Under the pieces are notes generated by a model. That model saw nothing but the letters and a program-made list of their open reading frames with translations, did not search any database and was not told the origin of the DNA. A DNA stretch of 64,000 nt from Fontisphaera persica (GTDB lineage Bacteria; Verrucomicrobiota; Verrucomicrobiia; Limisphaerales; Fontisphaeraceae), in contig NZ_CP116615.1 of NCBI RefSeq assembly GCF_024832785.1, positions 4,092,001 to 4,156,000 of the forward strand. Reading direction: 5' to 3'. The number at the start of each line of letters is the position of its first letter. The stretch's first letter is position 1. Below are positions 17,084 through 26,123 of this stretch, piece by piece. The translations under genes and the position numbers were made by a program.

Positions 17084-19381
17084 ATGAAAACCTGTTTCCC
17101 CTGCGCCGGCTGGCTGGCGCGCCGGCTGTGGCCTCTGGCGTTGCTGCTGAGTGCCGCCCTGCCGCTGCTCCACGCCGCCGACCCTGCGCCCGTGCCCGTG
17201 CCACCCGCGTTGCCCGTGCCACCAGCCCTGCCGCAACCGCCTGTGCCCAAGCCGCCCACCACGGCCACCAACCCGGCGGTGACCACCTCCACGCCAGGCG
17301 GCACCAACGCCGCAACTGTGACGGCCCCGCCTCGCCTGCCGTCCTCCTTGAACACGGCGGCCTTCACCAACCTGCCCATGGAAATGCGCATCAAAGCCCT
17401 GCGCACTGCCGGCTTGACCAATGAAGCCGAGCGCCTGGCCGCCACTTTGACCAACGCCCCCAGCGCCACCGGCACCAATGCCGCCCCCGGCGAGGAAATT
17501 CTGCCCGTCAACACCATCCGCCTCCAGGCCGCGGAATTAAGCGCGGTGCTGGATGTTTACGCCCTGCTGGTCCAACGCACCATCCTGCGCCCCTCTTCCC
17601 TCCCCGATACCAAAATCACCCTGCGCAACACCACGCCCCTCACCGTCTCTGAAGCCGTCCGCGCCATTGAGGCGGTGTTGAGCATGAATCAAATCACTCT
17701 CATTCCCGTGGGGGATAAGTTTGTGAAAGTGGTGCCGCAAACCGTGGCTTTTCAGGAGGCCAAACGCCCCAGCAGCCTGGATGAAGTGCACGAGATGGAA
17801 GATTTGGGGCCGTTTGTCACCGTGGTGCGGCAAATGACCAATGCCAAACCCAGCGAGGTGGTGCAGGCCATTCAACCGTTTGCCAAAATGCAGGGCGGCA
17901 TCGTCCCCATAGACAGCAGCGGCATTCTGGTCCTGCGCGATTACGCCGACAACGTCAAGCGCATGATGGAGCTGCTGGACAAAATTGATGTCACCGTCCC
18001 CTTGGAAGTCGAGCCGGTGGTCATCCCCATCAAATACGCCTTGGCGGGCGACATCGCCCAGGTTCTGGGCCAGCTCACCTCCGGCACCGTGGCCAGCACC
18101 GGCACCGGCGCCGGCAGCACCCGCGGACTAAGCCGGCCCACCACCACCACCGGGCGCACCTCGCCCTTTGGCACCACGCCCGGTCAGCCTGGCTACAACC
18201 CCATGAACCCCGGCGGCACCACCGGCATCACTCCCACCACCAGCCCCGGCTCCGCCCAAAGCGCCTTCCAGGACCGCCTCCGCAGCATCGTGGCCCGCGC
18301 CGCGGGCACCGGTGATTTTCAAATCCTCGGCCAGGCCAAAATCATTGCCGACGAGCGCATCAACGCGCTGCTGGTGTTTGCTGACAAGCGCGACCGCGAC
18401 ATGATTACCAACATCATCAGCAAGCTGGACGTGGTGCTGGCCCAAGTGCTCATCGAGGCGCTCATTGTCGAAGTCGGCCTCAATGACAACGAGGAATACG
18501 GCATCAGCTATCTGCAACGCGCGGTTTCCAAAGGCAAGTTCACCGGCGCCGGCGCCATCAACAACGCCCAGGGCAATCCCTTCCTGGACCCCAACTCCAT
18601 CGGCGGCGTGGGCACCAATCTCGCTGGCGGCTTCACGTATTTTGCCCGCATCGGGGACTTGGACATCGCCGCCAAGGCCGCCGCCAGCGACGGCCGCATC
18701 AGCGTCCTTTCCCGCCCGCGCATCCAAACTTCCCACGCCGTGGAGGCCAGCCTCTTTGTCGGTGAAACCCGGCCCTACCCCACCGGCAGCGCCTACGGCG
18801 GTTACTACGGCGCCTACAGCACCATCCAGCAATTGCAAATCGGCATCGAGCTGTCGGTGCTTCCGCTCATCAACCCGGACGGCCTGGTGGTCATGGAAAT
18901 CCGCCAGCGCATCCAAAATGTGGGCGAGCCGGTCCGCATCGAAAACGTGGGCGAAGTCCCCACCACCATTGACCGCACCGCCAATGCCAAGGTGGCCGTG
19001 CGCGACGGCGACACCATCATCCTGGGCGGCTTCATCAGCGCCGACCACTCCCGCAGCAAATCCGGCGTCCCCTTCCTCAAGGACATCCCCGGCCTGGGCG
19101 CGCTTTTCCGCTCCTCCTCCACCAAGCGCAACCGCAAGGAGCTGATTGTTTTCATCCGCCCCACCGTGCTCGAAAACCCGGAGGCCGCCGCCAAGCTGGC
19201 CGCCACCGAGCGCGCCAAAATCTCACCGGTCAACGCCGTGGAAAAACAGTTCGAGCGCGACGAAAAGGAGCGCACCCGCCAGTTGCTGGATGAAATGCAG
19301 CGCGACGAGCGCAAAAAGAAAACCGGCCGCTCCACCGGCGAACCTGCCGCCAACAGCCTGCAATCCTTCCCGCCCATGTAA
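17084..19381 (+). CDS. Type II secretion/type IV pilus secretin (GspD/PilQ family)
   Basis: 765 residues. A signal peptide (about 1-30) is followed by a Pro/Ala/Thr-rich linker, then N-domains (VNTIRLQAAELSAVLDVYAL; VTVVRQMTNAKPSEVVQAIQ; VVIPIKYALAGDIAQVLGQL). Between about 340 and 400 the third N-domain holds a long Gly/Thr/Pro-rich insert. The secretin domain follows (LAQVLIEALIVEVGLNDNEE; VSVLSRPRIQTSHAVEA-like; VAVRDGDTIILGGFI; KSGVPFLKDIPGLGALFRS). The C-terminus is charged and coiled (about 705-765). It should form the outer-membrane channel for the upstream E, L and M components. No pilotin is apparent nearby. Confidence 0.93.
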   Translation: MKTCFPCAGWLARRLWPLALLLSAALPLLHAADPAPVPVPPALPVPPALPQPPVPKPPTTATNPAVTTSTPGGTNAATVTAPPRLPSSLNTAAFTNLPMEMRIKALRTAGLTNEAERLAATLTNAPSATGTNAAPGEEILPVNTIRLQAAELSAVLDVYALLVQRTILRPSSLPDTKITLRNTTPLTVSEAVRAIEAVLSMNQITLIPVGDKFVKVVPQTVAFQEAKRPSSLDEVHEMEDLGPFVTVVRQMTNAKPSEVVQAIQPFAKMQGGIVPIDSSGILVLRDYADNVKRMMELLDKIDVTVPLEVEPVVIPIKYALAGDIAQVLGQLTSGTVASTGTGAGSTRGLSRPTTTTGRTSPFGTTPGQPGYNPMNPGGTTGITPTTSPGSAQSAFQDRLRSIVARAAGTGDFQILGQAKIIADERINALLVFADKRDRDMITNIISKLDVVLAQVLIEALIVEVGLNDNEEYGISYLQRAVSKGKFTGAGAINNAQGNPFLDPNSIGGVGTNLAGGFTYFARIGDLDIAAKAAASDGRISVLSRPRIQTSHAVEASLFVGETRPYPTGSAYGGYYGAYSTIQQLQIGIELSVLPLINPDGLVVMEIRQRIQNVGEPVRIENVGEVPTTIDRTANAKVAVRDGDTIILGGFISADHSRSKSGVPFLKDIPGLGALFRSSSTKRNRKELIVFIRPTVLENPEAAAKLAATERAKISPVNAVEKQFERDEKERTRQLLDEMQRDERKKKTGRSTGEPAANSLQSFPPM

Positions 19382-19550
19382 GTCCGCGGCGCCGGCCTGA
19401 GGGGAGTTTTGACCCGCGGAGCGGCCCCCGGCGGTGACACTTCGCCTTGCGGGGGGTACCTTCGTCCGGGGGCGTGCCTGCGCGGGCGCGCCGCACTTGC
19501 TTTCGCGCTTGCCGTCGGGGCTTATGATTTGTTAACTTGCAAAAGTTACT

Positions 19551-20306
19551 ATGGCTGCCATAGGCCGATTCCAGAAGGGCGATGAGATTTTCTTCGCCAA
19601 AGTGGTGGATGGCGAGTTGTTCCGCCTCCGCGGAGATGTTTTTGGCTCGCCGTCCTTTGATAAAAAGCCTCTGCCGCAAAAGGGCGTGCGAACGCTCGTG
19701 CCCGTGGTGCCCTCCAAGGTCATCGCGGTGGGATTGAACTATGCCGACCATGCCCGGGAATCCGGCAAGCCACTGCCCAAGGAGCCGCTCTTCTGGTTCA
19801 AGGCGCCCACCTCGCTGCTGCCCGACGGCGGCAAAATTGAAATCCCCTTTCCGCATCATCGCACGGATTACGAGGCCGAGCTGGCCATCATCATCGGCCG
19901 CCGCGTGCGCAATGTCACGCCCGCCGCCGCCGCGCGCTACATCTTTGGGTACACCGCCGCGCAGGACATCAGCGATCGCACCATCCAAAACTCTGAAAGC
20001 CAGTGGTGCCGCTGCAAATCCTTTGACACCTTCACGCCGCTGGGGCCGTTCATTGAGACCAAAATTGACCCGCATGACTTGAACATTCAGCTCTTCCAGA
20101 ACGGCCAGTTGCGCCAAAACTCCAACACCAGCCAGCTTATTTTCAACTGCTTCCACCTGGTCAGCTTCATCTCCACCAACATGACGCTGCTGCCCGGCGA
20201 TGTCATCCTGACCGGCACCCCGGCCGGGGTTGGCCCCATTGCCTCGGGCGATCGCCTCGAAGTGCGCATCCAGGGGCTGGCGCCGCTGGTCAACTCCGTC
20301 AAATGA
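19551..20306 (+). CDS. Fumarylacetoacetate hydrolase-family protein
   Basis: 251 residues, the length of a single-domain FAH enzyme. Family signatures include KVIAVGLNYADHARESGKP, PLFWFKAPTSLL, the metal-binding segment DYEAELAIIIGR, and IFGYTAAQDISDRTIQ, with the C-terminal LLPGDVILTGTPAGVGP. Such proteins hydrolyse or decarboxylate acylpyruvates, or isomerise hydroxyhepta-dienedioates; specificity cannot be read from sequence. Located between the secretin and prolyl-tRNA synthetase genes with 170 and 95 bases on either side, it is probably its own unit. No Shine-Dalgarno is evident before the ATG. Confidence 0.9.
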   Translation: MAAIGRFQKGDEIFFAKVVDGELFRLRGDVFGSPSFDKKPLPQKGVRTLVPVVPSKVIAVGLNYADHARESGKPLPKEPLFWFKAPTSLLPDGGKIEIPFPHHRTDYEAELAIIIGRRVRNVTPAAAARYIFGYTAAQDISDRTIQNSESQWCRCKSFDTFTPLGPFIETKIDPHDLNIQLFQNGQLRQNSNTSQLIFNCFHLVSFISTNMTLLPGDVILTGTPAGVGPIASGDRLEVRIQGLAPLVNSVK

Positions 20307-20401
20307 GCGGCGGCGACGCGGCCCACACTTCCCCCCCGGCCGCTGCTGGCGGGCGCGGCGGCCGCTCCGGCGCGCCGGAGGGTTTCCGAAACTAATTTTT
20401 T

Positions 20402-22159
20402 ATGCGTTGGACTCAAACCTTCATCCCCACTCTGAAAGAAAGCCCGGCGGAAGCCGAGATTCCCTCACACAAACTGCTGTTGCGCGCCGGCTTGGCCCGT
20501 AAACTGGCGGGCGGCCTCTACACCTTCCTGCCCCTGGGCCTGCGCGCCCTGCGCAAGGTCGAGCAGATTGTGCGCGAAGAAATGGACCGCGCCGGCGCCC
20601 TGGAAGTGCTCATGCCCGCCCTGCAACCGCCGGACATCTGGAAACAGAGCGGCCGCTACGAAACCGCCCGCGAAGTGTTGTACAAGGTCAAGGACCGCGC
20701 TGAAAAGGAGTGGCTCCTCGGCCCCACGCACGAGGAGGTCATCACCACCCTGGCCGCCGCGGAAATTCAATCCCACCGCCAGTTGCCCAAAAACTTCTAC
20801 CAGATTCAGGTCAAGTTCCGCGATGAAATCCGCCCGCGCTTCGGCCTGATGCGCGCGCGCGAATTCATCATGAAAGACGCTTACAGCTTCGATGTCAGCG
20901 ACGAGGCGGCGCAGCTCAGCTACCAGAAGATGTATCAGGCCTACGCCCGCATCTTCGCCCGGTGCGGCCTGCAGTCCTATCCCGTGGAGGCCGATACCGG
21001 CGTCATCGGCGGCAAGTTCTCCCATGAATTCATGGTGCCGGCCGAAACCGGCGAAAACGAAGTGGTCTATTGCGAAACCGGCGCCTACGCCGCCAACATC
21101 GAAAAAGCCACCAGCCGCGGGCCGTTGACCCCCACCCCCAGCGCCTCCACGGGCGCTGCGCCGGAGAAATTCGCGACCCCCGGGGTCACCACCATCGAAG
21201 CCCTGACCCAGCCGCCCTACCACGTGGCTGCTGAGCGGCAAATCAAAACCTTGGTTTATCTGGTGTCCAGCCAGATTGTCCTGGTGCTGCTGCGCGGGGA
21301 TGACCAGCTCAATGAAGCCAAGTTCACCGGCATCGTCGGCACCAATGAATTCCGGCCCGCCACGCCGGAGGAGGTCTTCGCCGCCCTGGGGGCGCACCCC
21401 GGCAGCCTCGGCGGGGTGGGCGTGACCAGGTTCCCCATCTACGCCGACCTCGCGCTCCGCGGCGCCCGCGGCATGACCACCGGCGCCAATGAAGATGGTT
21501 ATCACCTGCGCCACGTGGACCTCGAGCGCGACATCTCCGTCCAACACTGGGCCGACTTGCGCACCGTCAAGGCCGGCGAACTGTGCACCGTCTCCGGCCA
21601 GCCGCTGAAAATTCGCCGCGCCATTGAAGTGGGCCACGTCTTCAAGCTCGGCACCAAGTACAGCGAGCGCCTTGGCGCCTGTTATCTCGACGACGCCGGC
21701 CAGCGGCATCCGTGCATCATGGGTTGCTATGGCATTGGCGTCACCCGCACCCTTCAGGCGGTCATCGAGCAATGCCACGATGCCGATGGCATCCGCTGGC
21801 CCATGTCCGTCGCGCCCTATCAGGTGCTCATCACCCCGCTGGCCGTGGCTCCGGGCAGCCCCGCCATGCAGGTGGCCGAAAAAATCTACGCCGACCTTGC
21901 CGCCCGCGGGGTGGAAGTGCTGTTGGATGACCGCGATGAACGCCCCGGGGTCAAGTTCAAGGATGCCGATTTGATTGGCATCCCCTTGCGCATCGGCATC
22001 GGCGAACGCTCCCTGGCCAAAGGCGAAGTTGAATTGAAAGCGCGTGGTGGCGCCGTGCAACCGGTCAAGGTGGAGGCGGCCGTGGAAGCCGCCCTGGCCC
22101 ATATCCAGGCCGCCCTGGCTGCCATTCAGCAAGCTGCCGAAAAAGCCGCCACCGCCTAG
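20402..22159 (+). CDS. proS: Proline-tRNA ligase (bacterial type)
   Basis: 585 residues, the bacterial-type ProRS with an inserted editing domain. Class II motifs are visible: motif 1/2 region TYHEEVIT-like sequence (here GPTHEEVITTLAAAEI), RFRDEIRPRFGLMRAREFIM-type sequence (here FRDEIRPRFGLMRAREFIMK) and GCYGIGVTRTLQAVIEQ (motif 3). The YbaK-type insert (about 240-390) retains the lysine in LRGDDQLNEAKF that corresponds to the alanine-editing lysine of E. coli ProRS. The anticodon-binding domain lies in the last 120 residues. An Ala-rich C-terminal tail is present. The ATG follows an AT-rich leader (CTAATTTTTT) without a Shine-Dalgarno. Confidence 0.97.
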   Translation: MRWTQTFIPTLKESPAEAEIPSHKLLLRAGLARKLAGGLYTFLPLGLRALRKVEQIVREEMDRAGALEVLMPALQPPDIWKQSGRYETAREVLYKVKDRAEKEWLLGPTHEEVITTLAAAEIQSHRQLPKNFYQIQVKFRDEIRPRFGLMRAREFIMKDAYSFDVSDEAAQLSYQKMYQAYARIFARCGLQSYPVEADTGVIGGKFSHEFMVPAETGENEVVYCETGAYAANIEKATSRGPLTPTPSASTGAAPEKFATPGVTTIEALTQPPYHVAAERQIKTLVYLVSSQIVLVLLRGDDQLNEAKFTGIVGTNEFRPATPEEVFAALGAHPGSLGGVGVTRFPIYADLALRGARGMTTGANEDGYHLRHVDLERDISVQHWADLRTVKAGELCTVSGQPLKIRRAIEVGHVFKLGTKYSERLGACYLDDAGQRHPCIMGCYGIGVTRTLQAVIEQCHDADGIRWPMSVAPYQVLITPLAVAPGSPAMQVAEKIYADLAARGVEVLLDDRDERPGVKFKDADLIGIPLRIGIGERSLAKGEVELKARGGAVQPVKVEAAVEAALAHIQAALAAIQQAAEKAATA

Positions 22160-22174
22160 CCCGGAGCGGGCCAC

Positions 22175-23320
22175 CTACGGCGCCGGTATAAATTGCACGC
22201 ACACAGCGGGCACCTCGACATTCTGCCCGGTGTCACTCAACCGGCCGGTGTCGGGATTCACCGCCAGGACCACCAGGTTGCCCGAAGTCTGATTCCCGCT
22301 GAGCATCCACCGTCCGGTGGGGTCCAGTGCAAAATGCCGGGGCGTTTTGCCGCCGCTGGGATGATGCTGCACCAGCGTCAGCCGCCCCGTGGCGGCGTCC
22401 ACGGCGTACACCACGATGCTATCGTGCCCGCGGTTGCTGCCGTAAACAAATTTGCCATTGGGATGCACCGCAATTTCCGCCGTCGTGTTCTGGCCGGTGA
22501 AATCGGCCGGCAGCGTCGGGAGGGCGCTCAGCGCCGTAAGCGCGCCATTTTCCGGGTTGTACTCATACTGCGCGACGGTGTTGTTCAGCTCGTTGATGAC
22601 ATAGACCCAGCGCCCATTCGGATGAAACGCCAGATGCCGTGGCCCCGCCCCGGGCGCTGTGGCCACATGCGGCGGCTCCGCCGGCGTCAAGGATGCCCTG
22701 GCCGGCTCCAGGCGGTAAGTGAGCACCTTGTCCAAGCCCAGGTCACATACCAGCACAAACCGGTTGCCCGGGTCCACATCCACCGAGTGCGCATGGGGCC
22801 CCTTTTGCCGCTGAGGATTCACACTGGAGCCTTGATGTTGAATAAAGCTCGCCGCCGCGCCCAGGGAGCCATCTTTTTGAATGGGCAGCGCGGCCACGCT
22901 GCCGCCGCCGTAATTGGCCACCAGCAAGCATTGCCCCGAGCGATCCACCGCCAGATGGCACGGCCCGCTCCCGCCGCTGAATTGCGTGTTCAGGCGCGTC
23001 AATTTGCCGCTTGCCGCCTCCACCGCGTACGCCGTGATGCCACCGCCCTGGGCTCCGCCCACTTCGCTCAGCGCATAGAGAAACTGGCGCGTGGGATGCA
23101 CCACCAGCCACGTGGGATTGGTCACCTCGGCCGCCAGCGCGCCCTCGCTCAACTGGCCCGTGGCCGCATTAAATTTGAAGTAGTGAATGCCTTTGCTTCT
23201 GGGGCCGGTGTAGGCGCCGACATAGACATGATAGCTGGCCGCTTCCACCATCCCGGCCAGCCCCAATATGCCGCCCGCCGCCAGCGAGAAACAGATTTTG
23301 CGCAACAATGTGGCTTGCAT
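22175..23320 (-). CDS. Exported lactonase-family (YbhE/6-phosphogluconolactonase-like) beta-propeller protein
   Basis: 381 residues. A signal peptide (about 1-28, ending near VEAAS) precedes a seven-bladed propeller with family signatures: YHVYVGAYTGPRSKGIHYFK, NPTWLVVHPTRQFLYALSEV, GPCHLAVDRSGQCLLVANYG, PHAHSVDVDPGNRFVLVCDL, GPRHLAFHPNGRWVYVINEL and TPRHFALDPTGRWML. Cytoplasmic members hydrolyse 6-phosphogluconolactone; export suggests that a different lactone or a binding role is possible. It converges on proS with 15 bases between the stops. Confidence 0.88.
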   Translation of the reverse strand: MQATLLRKICFSLAAGGILGLAGMVEAASYHVYVGAYTGPRSKGIHYFKFNAATGQLSEGALAAEVTNPTWLVVHPTRQFLYALSEVGGAQGGGITAYAVEAASGKLTRLNTQFSGGSGPCHLAVDRSGQCLLVANYGGGSVAALPIQKDGSLGAAASFIQHQGSSVNPQRQKGPHAHSVDVDPGNRFVLVCDLGLDKVLTYRLEPARASLTPAEPPHVATAPGAGPRHLAFHPNGRWVYVINELNNTVAQYEYNPENGALTALSALPTLPADFTGQNTTAEIAVHPNGKFVYGSNRGHDSIVVYAVDAATGRLTLVQHHPSGGKTPRHFALDPTGRWMLSGNQTSGNLVVLAVNPDTGRLSDTGQNVEVPAVCVQFIPAP

Positions 23321-23497
23321 AACCCCATGAAACCCCGCTGGCGCTCCCCACGCAAGCCTGGAACGCCACTTAAAGCTCAGGCGGTTCAGGGTGGGCCACC
23401 CCCGTGAGGCAGACAGGGCAGGGTATTCCCCTCCGCTACGTTATCCTGGTGGCGTGGAGGCAAAACGCGGCAAGGCATCCTTCCCGCGCTGGCGGGG

Positions 23498-24088
23498 TCA
23501 TTCCCCGCGCCCCAGTCCGGAAGGAGCAATGGACAAGCTCAGCAGTTCCAGGCGGAAAAGGAGGCGGCGAGCTTCTTCGGTTTGGATGGCATCGGGCATG
23601 GCCGGTTGCAGCTCGAGGGTGTCCACGCGCAGGTGCAGATAGCGGTTTTCCAAATCGGCCAGAAACCGCCCAAAGTCGTGGAAGCGCGCCCGGCCGTTCA
23701 ACCCAAAACTGACGGTGGCATAAGGCGTGTTGGTGCCGGGAATCAACGGCTCTGCCGTCTTTGGCGGATCCACATCTGAAATCAAAATGCCCGGCGCCTT
23801 GGGATTGAGGAAGCGCTGCAGTTGCCAGCGGTAAACGTTGCCGGTGGGCAGCTCGCGTTCCAGCTCCCGCAAGGCGTTGCTCGTCACCAGCAACTGTTGT
23901 TGTAGAGCTTCCCATTGGCCGGCCAGGGCGCTGATTTCCTGCGCCTCGGTCTTCCATCGCTGCCGCTGCTCCCGGGCCTCCGCCAACAAACGCATCTCAG
24001 TGCGGATGACCAGCCAATAGTACCCCCCCGCCAGGGCGGCGGTAATCAGGACAATCATCAGCAGCAATTTTTTTTCGCGCTCGCTCAT
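23498..24088 (-). CDS. PilO/GspM-like inner-membrane protein
   Basis: 196 residues from the ATG at 24088; an upstream in-frame ATG at 24118 would overlap the preceding gene. A short cytoplasmic start (MSEREKKLLLMIVLITAALA) runs into one membrane helix (about 7-25), a coiled coil (about 30-85) and a ferredoxin-like periplasmic domain ending in RLLFRLELLSLSI. It directly follows a PilM-PilN fusion, which is the usual PilMNO order and supports the call. The sequence is distinct from the M-like gene at 16.5 kb, so this is a second set rather than a recent duplicate. Confidence 0.75.
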   Translation of the reverse strand: MSEREKKLLLMIVLITAALAGGYYWLVIRTEMRLLAEAREQRQRWKTEAQEISALAGQWEALQQQLLVTSNALRELERELPTGNVYRWQLQRFLNPKAPGILISDVDPPKTAEPLIPGTNTPYATVSFGLNGRARFHDFGRFLADLENRYLHLRVDTLELQPAMPDAIQTEEARRLLFRLELLSLSIAPSGLGRGE

Positions 24089-24095
24089 GGGGCCG

Positions 24096-25802
24096 TTATT
24101 CCACCAGCAGACATTCAATGGTAATCAGCGCAAAGCTCCAGCCCGGATTGGCTGTGTCCGGCTGCCGGCTGGAGCGCTGCTTCAGCACCAGGCTTTCCGG
24201 GCCGGGCAGGCGTTTTTTGAAGTAGGGATTGGAGGCCAGCGCGTCAATAAACGCATCGGTGGCGCCCAATTCGGAGTAATCCTTGGCCTGGATTTGGAGC
24301 AACACGGCTTCGCGCTGTTCTTTTTTGCTGCCTTTGGCCACCACCAGGGGCGTGCGCTGCGTTGAAATGCGCGTAATCACAATGTCCTCCACCAAAGACC
24401 GTTGCAGCGCGTCGAGCAGGGGGGCCACCAGGTAGCGAGAGGCCGCCTGCTGCTGCAAAAGCTGCAGACGATGACGATCGGACTGCAGACTTTTCTGCAA
24501 GACCCGCGCCTCCGCCGCCCGCCGCTGGAGCAGGGCGAGGGGATCGGATTTCAGCTCGGCATTTTCCGCCACCAATTTCCATCCCAGCACTGCGCTCCAG
24601 ACCAGCATCAGCGCGCATACCATACCGGCAAGGGCAAAAGCGATCCGCGTCGGGCTGCGCTGCCGCCGCTGTTCTTCCGCCAGTTGGGTGGCCAGCAGAT
24701 TCAAGCTGCGCGGCACAGCCTCGAGGGCTTCCATGGCCGCCCCCACTGCCGCCATGAACAACGGCATGTCACGTTTGAAGGCGGCGGTGCGGTCCTGCCC
24801 TACGTTCAAATTGATATTGTCCGGCAAATGCCACGGCCGGCACGGCAGATGGGTGGCCTTTTCCAGGATTTGCAGGATTTGCGGCGAGCGTGCCGCGCCG
24901 CCCGAGAGATAGACCGTGCTGACTTTTTGCTCCGATTGGGACTCAAAAAAGTCAATGGACGCTTTCAGCTCCTGCGCCAGCGGCGCCAGCAGCAGCTCCA
25001 GCTTGCTGTCCACGGTGTTGGGCAGCAGCACTTTGACGCTTTCCGCCGCCTCCAGCGTCACATTCATGGCCTCGGCCAGGCCGGCGGTCAAATTGCGCCC
25101 TCCCAGGGGGATCACGCGGTTTTGCACCACCTCCCCATGACTGAGAATGCTGACCAGCGTCTGTTCCAGGCCAAAATCAAAAGTGGCGATGGCCGTGCTC
25201 AGGTCCCCGCTTTGCGGGGTCTTCATCCCCTGCACCAGGGCGATGGGCATGGGCATGACCTGCACCAGTTTGAATCCGGCCGCTTTGGCGCCGCGCACCA
25301 GCGCGTCCACCAGCGCCCGTTTCGCTCCGCCCACCAGCACCGAGATTTTCTTAAGCTTGGCGGCTCCCTTGGCGGCCTCGGCGCCGGGATTTTTGGCGTC
25401 TTTGGTTTCCGTGGGGGCCGGCACTTCCTTGGGTTGACTTTTTTGGACCTGGCAGTCAAAAACATACCCCGGATAATCTTCCTTCAGGTACAATTTGGAG
25501 TTGCGCTGCAAGACCTCGCGCAGCGTGGAGACCGGCATGGGTGGCAGCTCGGTGAGCTGCACCAGCGAATCATGGCTGCGCAAGACCACCACCGCCTGCC
25601 GCACTTTGGTGCCCCCCATGGCATGGCGGATTTGGCGGAAATGCTCCGCAAAATCTTCCGCTGTCAATGCGCGGTGGTTCCCCTGGCTGAAAGGCGCTTC
25701 TAGGAGGCAAAAATCCTGCACCGTCAAACCGACGGCCGAGGTTTCCATCAATACCGCCGCAGTTTGCCGGTTGCCAAAGGCTATGGATAATACTTGCTTC
25801 AC
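24096..25802 (-). CDS. PilM-PilN fusion, actin-like assembly protein
   Basis: 568 residues starting with GTG at 25802. Residues 1 to about 360 form an actin-like PilM domain: start VLSIAFGNRQTAAVLMETSA, phosphate loop-type IATFDFGLEQTLVSILSHGE, RVIPLGGRNLTAGLAEAMNV and VYLSGGAARSPQILQILEKA. A charged Lys/Pro/Ala insert lies at about 125-150. One membrane helix (about 396-418) leads into a PilN-like coiled coil and periplasmic domain (VDIVITRIS-like, LLQIQAKDYSELGATDAFID). In type IV pilus machines PilM and PilN are separate but bound; here they are joined. Followed closely by the PilO-like gene; together they form a two-gene minus-strand unit. Confidence 0.85.
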   Translation of the reverse strand: MKQVLSIAFGNRQTAAVLMETSAVGLTVQDFCLLEAPFSQGNHRALTAEDFAEHFRQIRHAMGGTKVRQAVVVLRSHDSLVQLTELPPMPVSTLREVLQRNSKLYLKEDYPGYVFDCQVQKSQPKEVPAPTETKDAKNPGAEAAKGAAKLKKISVLVGGAKRALVDALVRGAKAAGFKLVQVMPMPIALVQGMKTPQSGDLSTAIATFDFGLEQTLVSILSHGEVVQNRVIPLGGRNLTAGLAEAMNVTLEAAESVKVLLPNTVDSKLELLLAPLAQELKASIDFFESQSEQKVSTVYLSGGAARSPQILQILEKATHLPCRPWHLPDNINLNVGQDRTAAFKRDMPLFMAAVGAAMEALEAVPRSLNLLATQLAEEQRRQRSPTRIAFALAGMVCALMLVWSAVLGWKLVAENAELKSDPLALLQRRAAEARVLQKSLQSDRHRLQLLQQQAASRYLVAPLLDALQRSLVEDIVITRISTQRTPLVVAKGSKKEQREAVLLQIQAKDYSELGATDAFIDALASNPYFKKRLPGPESLVLKQRSSRQPDTANPGWSFALITIECLLVE

Positions 25803-26123
25803 TCAGGTGTTAGCCCACGCAGGCCTTTGTCACCTGTGCTGGCCAGGCTGACAACCCATGGAAAATGCAGATGCTTGGGCTAATATTGCCACTTATCCTG
25901 CCCGCCAGGCAAGACAACTCTTTGAGGGCAGGCACGATGATTAGTTGCCCTGCTGTGTCAAAATAACAACCAAAACATAACCGTCATGGCCGAAATTGCC
26001 AAACCCAACCTTGCTGGCGCGGGTGGCCCTGGAAACCATCCCCCCACCCCCCATCGGACAGACGCTCCCGCCATGACTTCCGCTCGACACTTCAAGGATT
26101 TGCCGGTAGCCTCTGCCCCGCTT

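Noticed and set aside
20465-22174. 569-residue minus-strand frame opposite proS
   Set aside because: Antisense shadow of a well-identified synthetase gene.
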